DNA of 59,441 nt, taken from Deltaproteobacteria bacterium. GTDB lineage: Bacteria > Desulfobacterota > Binatia > UBA12015. The notes under the pieces were generated by a model, which saw nothing but the letters and a program-made list of their open reading frames with translations, did no database searches and had not been told where the DNA came from. The stretch lies in contig VGTK01000011.1 of assembly GCA_016874715.1 (NCBI GenBank), positions 1-59,441 of the forward strand. Reading direction: 5' to 3'. The position numbers were made by a program, and so were the translations under genes. Shown one piece after another: positions 25,988-34,384 of this stretch. Each line of letters opens with the position of its first letter. Within the stretch, counting starts at the first letter, position 1.

Positions 25988-26860
25988 TCACTCTTCGGCG
26001 GCGAGGTCCTTCTTCGTCCAGCCCTGCGGCACCTGGAACAGCTTCGGATCGACGTCCTTGCGCTCGATCTTGGTGACCTTCATGCCCTGCGCGCCCTTGC
26101 CGTTGCCGGTGGTGCGCACGCGCAGCGGGAAGCCATCGATCTGGTCGATGACCTCGAACGCCTCGGCGCCCGGAGCGGCCTGCATCCCCTCGAAGTTCAC
26201 CTCGGCCATCATCTGCTGCTGGAAGAGCGTCATCTTGCGCAGACCGCTCACGTCTTGCGCCGACAGGCCGAGGTCGCTCCACGAGGCGACGCACGCCTCG
26301 GCGATCTTCTTGCCGCCGCGCATGACGTCGAAGCCCTTGCAGGCGCGGTCGGCGACCTTGTCGGTGGTGCCGTTGGCGACGGCCTTCGCGGGCTCGACGG
26401 CCGCTTTCGGCGGCGGCGCCTTCATCAGCATGTCGCCGCCCATGCCCGCCATCGCCTGCTCGACGACCTTCCTCTGTTCCGGGGGCATCTTCGCGAGCTG
26501 CGCCTGCATCTGCTTGCGCGCGTTCTCGAGCGCGCCGCCGAGGCGCTTCGCGTCCTGGCGCGTCATCTCGACGTAGCTCTTCTCGCCCGCGTTCAGGAAG
26601 ACGAACGACTCGGGCTGGGCGCGGAACAGGACCGTGCCCTCCATCTCGCCGTCCTTGGTGCCGGTCGTGCCGTCGATGCGCACGCGGTCGCCGTCGACGT
26701 ACATGGTGCCGCGGTGCTGCGGACCGGCGGGCTTCGCGCCTTGCCCGGCCGGCGCGGGCTGGCCCTCGCTCTCGGTGACGACCACCACCGCCGCGTCCGC
26801 CGCGCCGGCAAGCGCCGCCAGAGCCACCGTCGCGACGAGCCTGATTCCCGCGTACCGCAT
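25988..26860 (-). CDS. exported DUF4412-like protein
   Basis: 290 residues from ATG 26860 (GGGAG about 6 bases upstream). A signal peptide is followed by VVVVTESEG, then the family pattern: MYVDGDRVRID, an LFRAQPESFVFLNAGEKSY beta-strand block, and a later IDGFPLRVR strand. DUF4412 proteins are periplasmic with a presumed lipoprotein-carrier-like beta fold; function unknown. The central 140-230 region is helical and Met/Lys/Gln-rich. It diverges from the permease remnant at 26968. Confidence 0.7.
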   Translation of the reverse strand: MRYAGIRLVATVALAALAGAADAAVVVVTESEGQPAPAGQGAKPAGPQHRGTMYVDGDRVRIDGTTGTKDGEMEGTVLFRAQPESFVFLNAGEKSYVEMTRQDAKRLGGALENARKQMQAQLAKMPPEQRKVVEQAMAGMGGDMLMKAPPPKAAVEPAKAVANGTTDKVADRACKGFDVMRGGKKIAEACVASWSDLGLSAQDVSGLRKMTLFQQQMMAEVNFEGMQAAPGAEAFEVIDQIDGFPLRVRTTGNGKGAQGMKVTKIERKDVDPKLFQVPQGWTKKDLAAEE

Positions 26861-26967
26861 CGCTGCTCCCGTCTGTCCTGGGTTCGACATCCGCCGATCA
26901 AAGACCAACTCGCCGCCGGAGGAAAGCCCCGCGCGCGATCGGGCGACCGCCGTACTAGCGGCAGCGC

Positions 26968-27701
26968 GTGGATCCGGTGGTCGTGGCGGTGTTCGCGCTG
27001 GTCTACCTCGGCATGATGCTGGGAAGCCTGCCACCGCTCGCGCTGGACCGGACCGGTATCGCGGTCCTGGGCGCGATCGTGCTGATCGCCAGCGGGCGCA
27101 TCGGGCTCGGCGAGGCGGCGGTTCCGACGGTGCTCGGGCTCGGCGCGACGTGGTGGGTGATCCGCGCGTCCGTGCGCGGCCGCTGGGCCGGCACGACGCC
27201 GGTGCCGGCCGCGCACGACGTCCGCTTCGATCGCTGGCAGACGGCCAAGGGGCTGATCGTCCTCGGCGTCGTGGTCGTGCTGTTCCTCGTGACCGAGTGG
27301 CCGCGCGAGATCGTCGCGCTCGGTGCGGCGGGCGTGCTGCTGGTCAGCCGGCAGACCGCGTCGCGCGACACGCTGGGCGCGCTCGACGGGCAGCTCGTGC
27401 TGCTCTTCATGGGGCTGTTCGTCGTCAACCAGGCGTTTTCTTCCAACGGGCTGCCGGCGCGGCTGCTCACCGACGCCGCCGCACACGGCGTCGATCTGCG
27501 CGCACCGGGTGCGCTGTTCGCGCTGACGGCCGTGCTGTCGAACGTCGTCTCGAACGTCCCCGCGGTGATGCTGCTGCTGCCCGCGGCGACGCACCCGCAG
27601 GCCGGTGCCGTGCTGGCGCTGTCGAGCACGCCCGCGTCGGCGTGCCGGTGACGCTCACGACGCTCGCGATCGCCGCCCTCTGGCTGTGGCTGCCGCGCTG
27701 A
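26968..27701 (+). pseudogene. ArsB/NhaD-like ion permease remnant with two internal deletions
   Basis: The frame from GTG 26968 encodes TM segments of an anion/Na+-H+ permease: VVAVFALVYLGMMLGSLPP, then ALFALTAVLSNVVSNVPAVM, the signature Ser-Asn-Val motif. Between codon 50 (GRIGLGEA) and the next block (AVPTVLGLGATWWVI) the family usually has about 150 residues with several helices; they are absent. Near the 3' end a second gap plus frameshift joins GAVLALSS to EHARVGVPVTLTTLAIAAL in another frame, ending at 27701. A working transporter is unlikely. Confidence 0.75.
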
Positions 27702-27723
27702 GCGCGGCCCTCCCCTCGGCAAC

Positions 27724-28617
27724 TCAACCTACCAACGGCAGGACCGCGCGGCCGAGCAGCGCGATCGTCTCGAGGCGCTCGGCGTGGCTGCCCGCCAGGT
27801 GCAGCGCGACCTCGCCGACGCCGAGCGCGGCGAACGCGCGCAGGCGCTCCGCCGCGCGCTCGGGCGTGCCGAAGACGTGCTCGCGCTCGACGTCGCCGAA
27901 CAGCTTCGCCATCGCGGCGGCGCCGCCCACGCGGCGCCGCGCCGCGTCCTCGGTCGGCGCGATCGCGGCGAGCGCGTAGACCGAGCGCGCGAGCGCGCGC
28001 GGATCGCGCCCGACGGACGCGCAGGCCGCGTCGAGATCGCGCAGCCGCGGCTCGAGCTCGGCCGCAAACGGGCAGTTCCAGCCGTCGGCCGCCCGGGCCG
28101 CGGCGTCGAGCGCCGCGCGCGAGCGCCCGCCGACCCACAGCTCGGGCCGCGCCACGGCCTCTCCGTCCGCCGGCAGCAGCGCGCGCAGGCGCTGCAGCGC
28201 GTCGGCGAGCGCGTCGCCGCGCGCCGCCAGGTCGTGCGTCGCGAGGCCGAGCGACTCCGCCGCGCGCCGGTAGGTGAAGCCGCCGAGTCCGACGCCGAGG
28301 ACGAGTCGACCTGGTGCGATCGTCGCGAGCGTGCGCGCCTGCAGGGCCAGCAGCCCGGGATCGCGCAGCGGCAGCACCAGCACCAGCGGTCCGAGCCGGA
28401 TGCGCGCGGTCGCGCCCGCGAGTGCTGCGAGCAGCGTCCAGCACTCGAGCGGCGGCGCGGCGCCGGCGCGGAGCGGCACCAGGTGATCGGGGACCCACAC
28501 GGCGTCGAGGCCCGCGTCCTCCGCGGCGCGTGCCAGCTCGCGAACCTGTGGAAAGGACACGCCGTGCACCGGCAGCTCGATGCCTACGCGGACGCGGCTC
28601 GACGAAGCGCTCGTCAT
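27724..28617 (-). CDS. LLM-class (luciferase-like) flavin/F420-dependent oxidoreductase
   Basis: 297 residues. The TIM-barrel pattern is clear: VGIELPVHGVSFPQVRELAR, DAVWVPDHLVPL, RIRLGPLVLVLPLRDPGLLA, GRLVLGVGLGG, PELWVGGRSRAALDAAAR and VFGTPERAAERL. The family uses FMN or F420; which one cannot be told here. The substrate is unknown. It shares strand and a 25-base gap with the MFS gene, so they may form an operon. Confidence 0.92.
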   Translation of the reverse strand: MTSASSSRVRVGIELPVHGVSFPQVRELARAAEDAGLDAVWVPDHLVPLRAGAAPPLECWTLLAALAGATARIRLGPLVLVLPLRDPGLLALQARTLATIAPGRLVLGVGLGGFTYRRAAESLGLATHDLAARGDALADALQRLRALLPADGEAVARPELWVGGRSRAALDAAARAADGWNCPFAAELEPRLRDLDAACASVGRDPRALARSVYALAAIAPTEDAARRRVGGAAAMAKLFGDVEREHVFGTPERAAERLRAFAALGVGEVALHLAGSHAERLETIALLGRAVLPLVG

Positions 28618-28642
28618 GATGGCTCGGTCACCGGAATGCCGT

Positions 28643-29881
28643 TCATGCTGGCTCGGACCCGTACAGACGATAGCGCCGGAGCCCCGGCAGGACGAGCGCC
28701 AGGACGGCCGCCGACGCGGTGCACAGCAGCCCGCCCACGATCACCGACGTGCGCACGCCGGCGAATCGTGCCAGCGCGCCCGCCTCGAGCTCGCCGAGCT
28801 GCGGGCCGCCCATGAAGAAGATCATCGTGACGCCGGTCATGCGCCCGCGCAGGTGATCGGGCGTCAGCAGCTGACGGAGCGTCTGGCGCACCACGGTGCT
28901 CGCGCCGTCCGCCGCACCGGCGAGAGCCAGGAACAGCAGCGCGAGCGGGAACGAGCCGGTTGCGCCGAACGCTGCGGTCGCGAGACCGTAGAGGGCGATG
29001 CAGATCAGCACCGTCGATCCGGCAAGCGGCGGCGAGCCGAGCAGCGCGATGCCGAGCGCGACCAGCGCCGAGCCCGCCGCCGGTGCCGCGAACAGGAGGC
29101 CGAGCCCCTGCGGCCCGACGTGCAGCAGCTCGCTCGCAAAGATCGGCATGAGCAGCATCGCCCCGGCGAAGAACGTGCCGAGGAAGTCGGCCAGCATGAG
29201 GCCGAGCAGGATCGGCGTCCGCCACAGGAAGCGGAAGCCCTCCGCGAGCGCGTCGAGACCGACGCTCGTCGTGGGCGCCGCCTTGCCGCGCTTGCGGATG
29301 AGCAGCAGCGTCACGAGCATCGCGACGAACGACGCCGCGTCGAGCAGGTACACCGCCGCCGGGCCGTGCGTGGCCAGCACGAAGCCGCCCAGCGTCGGCC
29401 CGAGGACGGTCGCGAGCTGCCAGGAGGATACGCTGAGCCCGAGCGCGCGCGGCAGCGTCGCCTCCGGCACGAGGGTCGGGATCATGGCCTGACGCGCGGG
29501 ATTGCTGAGCGCGGTCGCGCTGCCCGCGAGGACGCAGAACGCGTACAGCAGCGGCATCGACACCCGCCCGCTGTCGGTCAGCCACCAGAGCCCGAGCGAG
29601 CACAGCATCATCGCCGTCTGCGTGCCGAGCAGCAGGCGTCGGCGGTCGACGACGTCCGCGAACACACCGCCGAACACGCCGAGCACGATCACGGGCAGCA
29701 CCCGCGCGAGACCGATCGCACCGAGTGCCAGCGGGTCGCCGGTCAGCTGGTAGACCTGCCACGCGACCGCCACCACCTGCATCTGCGTCCCGACCTGCGA
29801 GACGAAGAAGCCGCCCCACATGAGCCGGAAGTCACGGAAGTGCAGCGGCGAGGGGCCGCGGTGGGAAAGCTCCGACCTCAC
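28643..29881 (-). CDS. MFS transporter (EntS/MFS_3-like)
   Basis: 412 residues from GTG 29881 (VRSELSHRGPSPLHF...); the frame continues upstream but lacks hydrophobic or conserved sequence. Twelve TM helices are evident, with RDFRLMWGGFFVSQVGTQMQ as helix 1 and GVFGGVFADVVDRRRLLLG as the loop 2-3 motif. The second half has RGRMTGVTMIFFMGGPQLGE. Relatives export siderophores or drugs. It lies upstream of the LLM oxidoreductase and is divergent from the thiolase gene (83 bases). Confidence 0.85.
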   Translation of the reverse strand: MRSELSHRGPSPLHFRDFRLMWGGFFVSQVGTQMQVVAVAWQVYQLTGDPLALGAIGLARVLPVIVLGVFGGVFADVVDRRRLLLGTQTAMMLCSLGLWWLTDSGRVSMPLLYAFCVLAGSATALSNPARQAMIPTLVPEATLPRALGLSVSSWQLATVLGPTLGGFVLATHGPAAVYLLDAASFVAMLVTLLLIRKRGKAAPTTSVGLDALAEGFRFLWRTPILLGLMLADFLGTFFAGAMLLMPIFASELLHVGPQGLGLLFAAPAAGSALVALGIALLGSPPLAGSTVLICIALYGLATAAFGATGSFPLALLFLALAGAADGASTVVRQTLRQLLTPDHLRGRMTGVTMIFFMGGPQLGELEAGALARFAGVRTSVIVGGLLCTASAAVLALVLPGLRRYRLYGSEPA

Positions 29882-29964
29882 GCGACCGCCACGCGCGACG
29901 GGCAGCGTGCCACACGGCGTGCACGGCTTGAGAACGATCGCATCGGTCCCGTAAGAACGCGCAC

Positions 29965-31149
29965 ATGGCTTCGCTCCGGGCAAAGACCGCGATCGCCGGC
30001 TTGGGCATCACCGAGCAGGGAAAAGTCTACGGGCCGAGCGCGGTCGGATTCGCCGTCGAGGCGATCCGCCTGGCGCTCGAGGACGCGGGGCTGAAGGGCT
30101 CCGACCTCGACGGCCTGCTGGTGAATCCCGGCATGAGCTGGGGCGAATCCGGCGCGATGGCGTCGTTCGCGGTGCAGCAGGCGATGGGGCTGCGCGACCT
30201 GAAGCTCACCGCCGCGATGAACCTCGGCGGCGCGACCGCGGGCGCGATGATCCAGCAGGCGGTGCTGGCGATCGACGCGGGGCTCGCGAACACCGTCGCA
30301 TGCGTGTTCTCCGACGCGCCGCTCAAGCCGCCGAAGCCGAAGGACGGCAAAGGCGGCGGCGGCTCGGGCTCGTCGGGCGCGTATGCCTTCGCCGGCGGCC
30401 TCAACGCCGCATATGGCGCGTTCGGCGTGAACGCGCTCTACGCGCTGCTCACGCAGCGCCACATGCACCGCTTCGGGACGACGCACGACCAGCTGGGCGC
30501 GATCGCGGTCGCCGAGCGCGCCTGGGCGCAGGGCAACCCGCAGGCGCAGTTCGCCGGCACGACGCTCACGCTCGAGCAGTACCACGCGTCGCGCTGGGTG
30601 GTGGAGCCGTTCCACCTGCTCGACTGCTGCCTGGTCTCGAACGGCGGGCTCGCGGTGATCGTGACCAGCGCCGAGCGCGCGCGGTCGCTGCGCCAGCCGC
30701 CGGTCTACATCCACGGCCTCGGCCAGGGACATCCGGGCGGCGATCCGCTCGAGACGCTCATGTCGGGCGCGCCCATCGCGGCGAAGACCGCGTTCGCGAT
30801 GGCGGGAGCGCAGCTCGCCGACGTCACGTTCTGCGAGCTCTACGACTGCTACACCTTCACCGTCCTCAACACGCTCGAGGACTACGGCTTCTGCGCCAAG
30901 GGCGAGGGCGGGGCCTTCGTCGAGGGCGGACGCATCGGGCCCGGCGGCGCGCTGCCGGTCAACACCGGCGGCGGGCAGCTGTCGTCGTTCTACATGTGGG
31001 GCATGACGCCGATCGGCGAAGCGGTGATCCAGTGCCGCGGTCAGGGCGGCACGCGTCAAGTACCCCGCAACGACCTCGGGCTGGTCAGCGGCAACGGCGG
31101 CGTGCTGTCGACGCACGCGACGCTGCTGCTCTCGAAGCACCCGAGCTGA
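29965..31149 (+). CDS. thiolase-like lipid-transfer-protein family enzyme
   Basis: 394 residues. It has the SCP-x/Ltp thiolase shape: AIAGLGITEQGKVYG, AIRLALEDAGLKGSDLDGLL, NLGGATAGAMIQQAV, ELYDCYTFTVLNTLEDYGFC, and the Gly-rich NTGGGQLSSFYMWGM. The usual thiolase nucleophile Cys in the N-half is replaced by an AxNxGGAT context, as in Ltp2-type aldolases and other non-condensing members. These work together with a DUF35 partner, which is the next gene (23 bases on), in steroid or acyl-CoA side-chain metabolism. Co-transcription is very likely. Confidence 0.88.
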   Translation: MASLRAKTAIAGLGITEQGKVYGPSAVGFAVEAIRLALEDAGLKGSDLDGLLVNPGMSWGESGAMASFAVQQAMGLRDLKLTAAMNLGGATAGAMIQQAVLAIDAGLANTVACVFSDAPLKPPKPKDGKGGGGSGSSGAYAFAGGLNAAYGAFGVNALYALLTQRHMHRFGTTHDQLGAIAVAERAWAQGNPQAQFAGTTLTLEQYHASRWVVEPFHLLDCCLVSNGGLAVIVTSAERARSLRQPPVYIHGLGQGHPGGDPLETLMSGAPIAAKTAFAMAGAQLADVTFCELYDCYTFTVLNTLEDYGFCAKGEGGAFVEGGRIGPGGALPVNTGGGQLSSFYMWGMTPIGEAVIQCRGQGGTRQVPRNDLGLVSGNGGVLSTHATLLLSKHPS

Positions 31150-31172
31150 GCCCCGGAAGGCGGTCGATCTCC

Positions 31173-31583
31173 ATGGAAGCCATCGCGAAGCCCCTGCCGC
31201 GCGTCACGCCCGAGCTGGCGCCGCTTTTCGCCGCCGCGCGGGAGCGCAAGCTCGTCGTGCAGCGCTGCTCGGGCTGCGGCCAGCTGCGCTTCCCGCCGCG
31301 CGAGCTGTGCAGCCACTGCTGGTCGCGCGAATCGACCTGGACGCCGGTGTCGGGCCGTGGCGAGGTGTTCAGCTTCTACTGGATGCACCAGATCTACCAC
31401 CCGGGCTTCGCCGTCGAGGTGCCGTACGCGGTGGTGATCGTCGCTCTCGACGAAGGCCCGCACGTGCTGTCGAACATGGTCGACTGCTCGCGTGAGGAGC
31501 TGCGCGTCGGGCTGCCCGTCGAGGTGACCTTCCAGGACGCGAGCCCAGAGGTCACCTTGCCGAAGTTCCGGCCGCGACGCTGA
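31173..31583 (+). CDS. Zn-ribbon/OB-fold DUF35 protein, partner of the thiolase
   Basis: 136 residues from ATG 31173 with GGAAGG upstream. A rubredoxin-like zinc ribbon is formed by C32, C35, C46 and C49 (QRCSGCGQLRFPP...LCSHCW), followed by an OB fold with VSGRGEVFSFYWMH and PYAVVIVALDEGP. DUF35 subunits dock on Ltp-type thiolase folds and bind acyl-CoA. The last 50 codons have a diverged duplicate at 46920-47060. Confidence 0.92.
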   Translation: MEAIAKPLPRVTPELAPLFAAARERKLVVQRCSGCGQLRFPPRELCSHCWSRESTWTPVSGRGEVFSFYWMHQIYHPGFAVEVPYAVVIVALDEGPHVLSNMVDCSREELRVGLPVEVTFQDASPEVTLPKFRPRR

Positions 31584-31990
31584 TATCGCCGCGCGCTCGC
31601 TTGGGATGAATGGGCGCTCCGGAACGGGGACGGCGCCCGCGCGAGCCAAGGCCGCGCGCACCGGCGAGGACTCGCCGCGCGAGCGCATCGTGCGCTGCGC
31701 GACCGAGCTGGCTCGTCGAGGGCGGTCCGGGCGCGCTCACGCTGCGCACGGTCGGCGTGCACGTCGGACTACTCGAGCCTCTTCCACCGCTTCCCGGGCA
31801 AGGCCGAAATCATGGCCGAGGTGCTCGGGCGCGTCAGAGAGACGATGCGCGAGCGCCTGGCCCCGCTCGCGCGCAGTGCCCCCCGGCCATCGACGGGCTG
31901 GTCGACGTCCTGCTCACGCGTCCGACCACTACGCGGCCGAGCGCGCCGAGGCGCGCTGCGCCTGCTCCTCGAGCCGGTGCGTGAAGGTCG
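31431..31990 (+). repeat. segmental duplication, copy A (DUF35 3' end + TetR)
   Basis: From GTGGTGATCGT onward this DNA matches 46920-47600 in order and orientation: the 3' end of DUF35 followed by a TetR gene. Here DUF35 is whole and TetR is broken; in copy B the reverse is true. The spacer between the two genes is shorter here. Confidence 0.8.
31606..31990 (+). pseudogene. TetR-family regulator, decayed copy
   Basis: Jumping between frames recovers the paralogue at 47214: RERIVRCATEL in the first frame, GGPGALTLRTVG in the second, FPGKAEIMAEVLGRVRETMR in the third, then IDGLVDVLLT and AERAEARCA. At least four indels relative to the intact copy disrupt the frame. Nucleotide similarity stays high across the indels, so this is a true remnant and not chance. 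The ligand-binding domain is lost beyond about 31990. Confidence 0.85.
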
Positions 31991-32042
31991 TTTCCGGAGG
32001 TCTGGCGCCGAACATCCGAGAATCGGCTGATTCGGAAATCGG

Positions 32043-32071
32043 CTCTTGCGCGCGTGCGCCGGCGCTGTTAT
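32043..32071 (+). promoter_or_regulatory. candidate promoter of the sulfate operon leader
   Basis: TGTTAT (32066-32071) can serve as -10 and would put +1 near 32078, five bases before the leader-peptide ATG. A -35 is poorly matched (CTCTTG at 32043-32048). Such a short 5' end fits the near-leaderless promoters elsewhere in this window. Confidence 0.3.
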
Positions 32072-32082
32072 CGCGAGAGGTC

Positions 32083-32169
32083 ATGTCGATCCGCGCGCTC
32101 TCCTGCTGTTGTCCCACCCCGATGAACGAGACCACTCGTGCCTGGGGTCGGACCGCGCGCGCCTGCTGA
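32083..32169 (+). CDS. Cys-rich leader peptide 1 of the sulfate-uptake operon
   Basis: 28 codons: MSIRALSCCCPTP followed by MNETTRAWGRTARAC and TGA. It has three consecutive Cys codons (32104-32112) and a fourth Cys codon right before the stop, in a genome where Cys is rare. GAGAGG precedes the ATG at unusually short distance. The stop is 30 bases before a perfect intrinsic terminator (32200-32236), and the next full genes take up sulfate. I infer a ribosome-stalling leader: enough Cys-tRNA lets the terminator form, while Cys shortage favours read-through. TCGGA (32148-32152) could pair with TCCGA (32193-32197) as part of an antiterminator. Alternative: a chance small ORF before a plain terminator. 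Confidence 0.6.
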   Translation: MSIRALSCCCPTPMNETTRAWGRTARAC

Positions 32170-32199
32170 ACCGGCGATCGGCGCGGAACGGATCCGAAA

Positions 32200-32236
32200 G
32201 GGCCCGGGGGTCTCATCCCCGGGCCCTTTTTCTTTT
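32200..32236 (+). terminator. intrinsic terminator / attenuator hairpin
   Basis: GGGCCCGGGG (32200-32209), 7-base loop, CCCCGGGCCC (32217-32226) and TTTTTCTTTT. The ten-base stem is perfect and the T-run classical, the strongest terminator in the window. It lies between the Cys-rich leader and the sulfate transport genes, 262 bases before the sbp start, with no large gene in front of it except the TetR remnant. Confidence 0.92.
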
Positions 32237-32281
32237 CGGCGCCCGGCCCGGCGCAGCAAGAACCCGAGGATCGAGGACGAC

Positions 32282-32365
32282 GTGAATCACGAAAGAGACC
32301 TCCAAGAGCGACGCAACCCGCGGCTGTGGCGCCTCTTCCATACCTGCCTCTGTAGCGCGCGCTGA
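32282..32365 (+). CDS. short ORF with terminal CLC motif, possible leader peptide 2
   Basis: 27 codons from GTG 32282, with GAGGA four bases upstream: MNHERDLQERRNPR then LWRLFHTCLCSAR and TGA. Two Cys codons lie close to the stop, an arrangement like the short Cys-containing upstream ORFs before sulfur genes in mycobacteria. It lies after the terminator and before sbp, so it would only be made after read-through. A GC-rich hairpin (32400-32419) lies between its stop and the sbp ribosome site. It may tune translation or a second control step; unproven. Confidence 0.45.
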   Translation: MNHERDLQERRNPRLWRLFHTCLCSAR

Positions 32366-32497
32366 CATGCGCGCCGCGAGGCGCAGCATCCGCTGACCCG
32401 CGCGCGGCAAGCCGCGCGCCCTGCTCGTCCGTTCACCCCTTTCGTCGTCAGTCATCGCGACCAGCGCCCGAGTTGCGCCCGCCGCCCGGAGAGAACC

Positions 32498-33517
32498 ATG
32501 CGCAGAAAGAAGGAAGTCCGAATCACGTTGTTCAAGCTGCTGGGCGCCGTCGTCGGAGCGTTCGGCTTCGCGTACGCAGCCGGCGCCGAGACCCAGACCT
32601 TGCTGAACGCGTCCTACGACCCGACCCGCGAGCTGTGGAAGGAGATCAACGCGGCCTTCACCTCCGCCTACAAGGCGCAGGCCGGGACCGACCTGAGCAT
32701 CAAGATGTCGCACGGCGGCTCGGGCTCGCAGGCGCGCGCGGTCGTCGACGGCCTCGAGGCGGACGTCGTGACGCTCGCGATCCCCTCGGACACGGACGCG
32801 ATCGTGAAGGCCGGACTGCTCGACAAGGGCTGGCGCGATCGTCTGCCGAACGGCGGCAGCGCCTACACCAGCACGATCGTCTTCGTCGTCCGCAAGGGCA
32901 ACCCGAAGGGCATCAAGGACTGGCCGGATCTGGTCAAGCCGGGCATCGAGATCATCACGCCGAACCCCAAGACGTCGGGCAACGGCCAGCTGTCGCTGTG
33001 GGCGGCGTGGGGCTCGGTCACGCAGCGCGGTGGATCGGAAGCGGACGCCTCGCGCTTCGTGACGCAGCTGTACAAGCAGGTTCCGGTGCTCGACGCCGCC
33101 GCGCGCGGCTCGACCACGACCTTCGTCCAGAAGGGCATCGGTGACGTCCACCTGACCTGGGAGAACGAGGCCCACCTCGAGGTCGAGGAAGCGGAAGGTT
33201 CGGTCGAGATCGTCTACCCGCCGATCAGCATCCTCGCGACGCCGCCGCTCGCCTGGGTCGACGCGAACGTCAAGCGTCACGGGACGGAGGCGGCCGCCAA
33301 GACGTACCTCGAGTTCGTCTACACGCCGAGGGCCCAGGAGATCATCGCCAAGCACCATTACCGTCCGATCGAGCCGGCCGCGCTCGCGAAGTCCCAGGCC
33401 AGCCTGCCGAAGATCGAGCTCTTCCCGATCACGGCGGTCGCCACCGACTGGAACGATGCGAAGGACCGCTTCACCGGCGAAGGGAAGATCTTCGACTCGA
33501 TCTACGAGCCGCAGTGA
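32498..33517 (+). CDS. sbp: sulfate-binding protein, ABC transporter periplasmic subunit
   Basis: 339 residues with signal peptide ending at AAGAE. The mature start TLLNASYDPTRELWKEIN, SHGGSGSQARAVVDGLEADV, and PNPKTSGNGQLSLWAAWG are diagnostic of Sbp/CysP. It binds sulfate (possibly thiosulfate) in the periplasm and passes it to CysTW. It is the first gene of the transport operon and lies downstream of the proposed Cys attenuator. Sbp and CysP cannot be separated by eye. Confidence 0.95.
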   Translation: MRRKKEVRITLFKLLGAVVGAFGFAYAAGAETQTLLNASYDPTRELWKEINAAFTSAYKAQAGTDLSIKMSHGGSGSQARAVVDGLEADVVTLAIPSDTDAIVKAGLLDKGWRDRLPNGGSAYTSTIVFVVRKGNPKGIKDWPDLVKPGIEIITPNPKTSGNGQLSLWAAWGSVTQRGGSEADASRFVTQLYKQVPVLDAAARGSTTTFVQKGIGDVHLTWENEAHLEVEEAEGSVEIVYPPISILATPPLAWVDANVKRHGTEAAAKTYLEFVYTPRAQEIIAKHHYRPIEPAALAKSQASLPKIELFPITAVATDWNDAKDRFTGEGKIFDSIYEPQ

Positions 33518-33559
33518 GGCCCTGACCCCGGCTCGTTCACGAGCGGAAGGGAGCAACCC

Positions 33560-34384
33560 ATGCTCGACATCAATCGCAGGATCCTGCCGGGCTTCGGCTT
33601 GTCGCTGGGATACACCCTGCTTTACATGAACCTGCTGGTCCTGATTCCGATCGCGGTGCTGGCCATCAAGGCGAGCCAGCTCTCGTGGTCGGAGTTCAGC
33701 GCCGCAGTGTTCAACGAGCGCGCGATCGCCGCGTACCAGCTCACGATGGGCGCCTCGTTCCTCGCGGCACTCGTCAATCTGGTGATCGGCCTGCTCATCG
33801 CCTGGGTGCTGGTGCGATACCGCTTCCCGGGCAAGCAGATCTTCGACGCGCTCGTCGACCTGCCGTTCGCGCTGCCGACGGCGGTCGCGGGGCTCGTGTA
33901 CTCGAGCCTCTACGTCAAGAAGGGCTGGCTCGGGCAGTTCCTCGTGCCGCTCGGCTTTCAAGGCGCCTACTCGCGGACGGCCGTCGTTCTCGTGCTCATC
34001 TTCGTCAGCTTCCCGTTCGTCGTGCGGACGGTGCAGCCGGTGATCGAGGACCTCGACGCGGACATGGAGGAGGCGGCCGCCTGCCTCGGCGCGAACCGGC
34101 TGCAGACCTTCACCCGCGTGATCCTGCCGACGATCACGCCGGCGCTCATCACGGGCTTCGCGCTCGCCTTCGCGCGCGCGATCGGCGAGTACGGCTCGGT
34201 CGTCTTCGTGTCCGGCAACATGCCGTACAAGACGGAGATCGCGCCGGTGCTGGTGGTCTCGAACCTCGAGGCCTTCCAGTACAAGCAGGCCGCCGCGGTG
34301 GCGGTCGCACTGCTGGTGCTCTCGTTCAGTGCCCTGGTCGCGATCAACGTCCTCGAGCGCTGGGCCCGAAGGAAGCATGTCTGA
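33560..34384 (+). CDS. cysT: sulfate ABC transporter permease CysT
   Basis: 274 residues, six TM helices. Motifs are LPGFGLSLGYTLLYMNLLVL, DLPFALPTAVAGLVYSSLY and the EAA loop MEEAAACLGANRLQTFTRVI. It pairs with CysW to form the inner-membrane channel. AAGGGAG precedes the ATG. The 3' end overlaps cysW by 8 bases. Confidence 0.96.
   Translation: MLDINRRILPGFGLSLGYTLLYMNLLVLIPIAVLAIKASQLSWSEFSAAVFNERAIAAYQLTMGASFLAALVNLVIGLLIAWVLVRYRFPGKQIFDALVDLPFALPTAVAGLVYSSLYVKKGWLGQFLVPLGFQGAYSRTAVVLVLIFVSFPFVVRTVQPVIEDLDADMEEAAACLGANRLQTFTRVILPTITPALITGFALAFARAIGEYGSVVFVSGNMPYKTEIAPVLVVSNLEAFQYKQAAAVAVALLVLSFSALVAINVLERWARRKHV

Noticed and set aside
32400..32419. Hairpin GCGCGCGGC/GCCGCGCGC as a second terminator
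   Set aside because: The loop would be only two bases (or a shorter stem) and no T-run follows; at most a translational hairpin.
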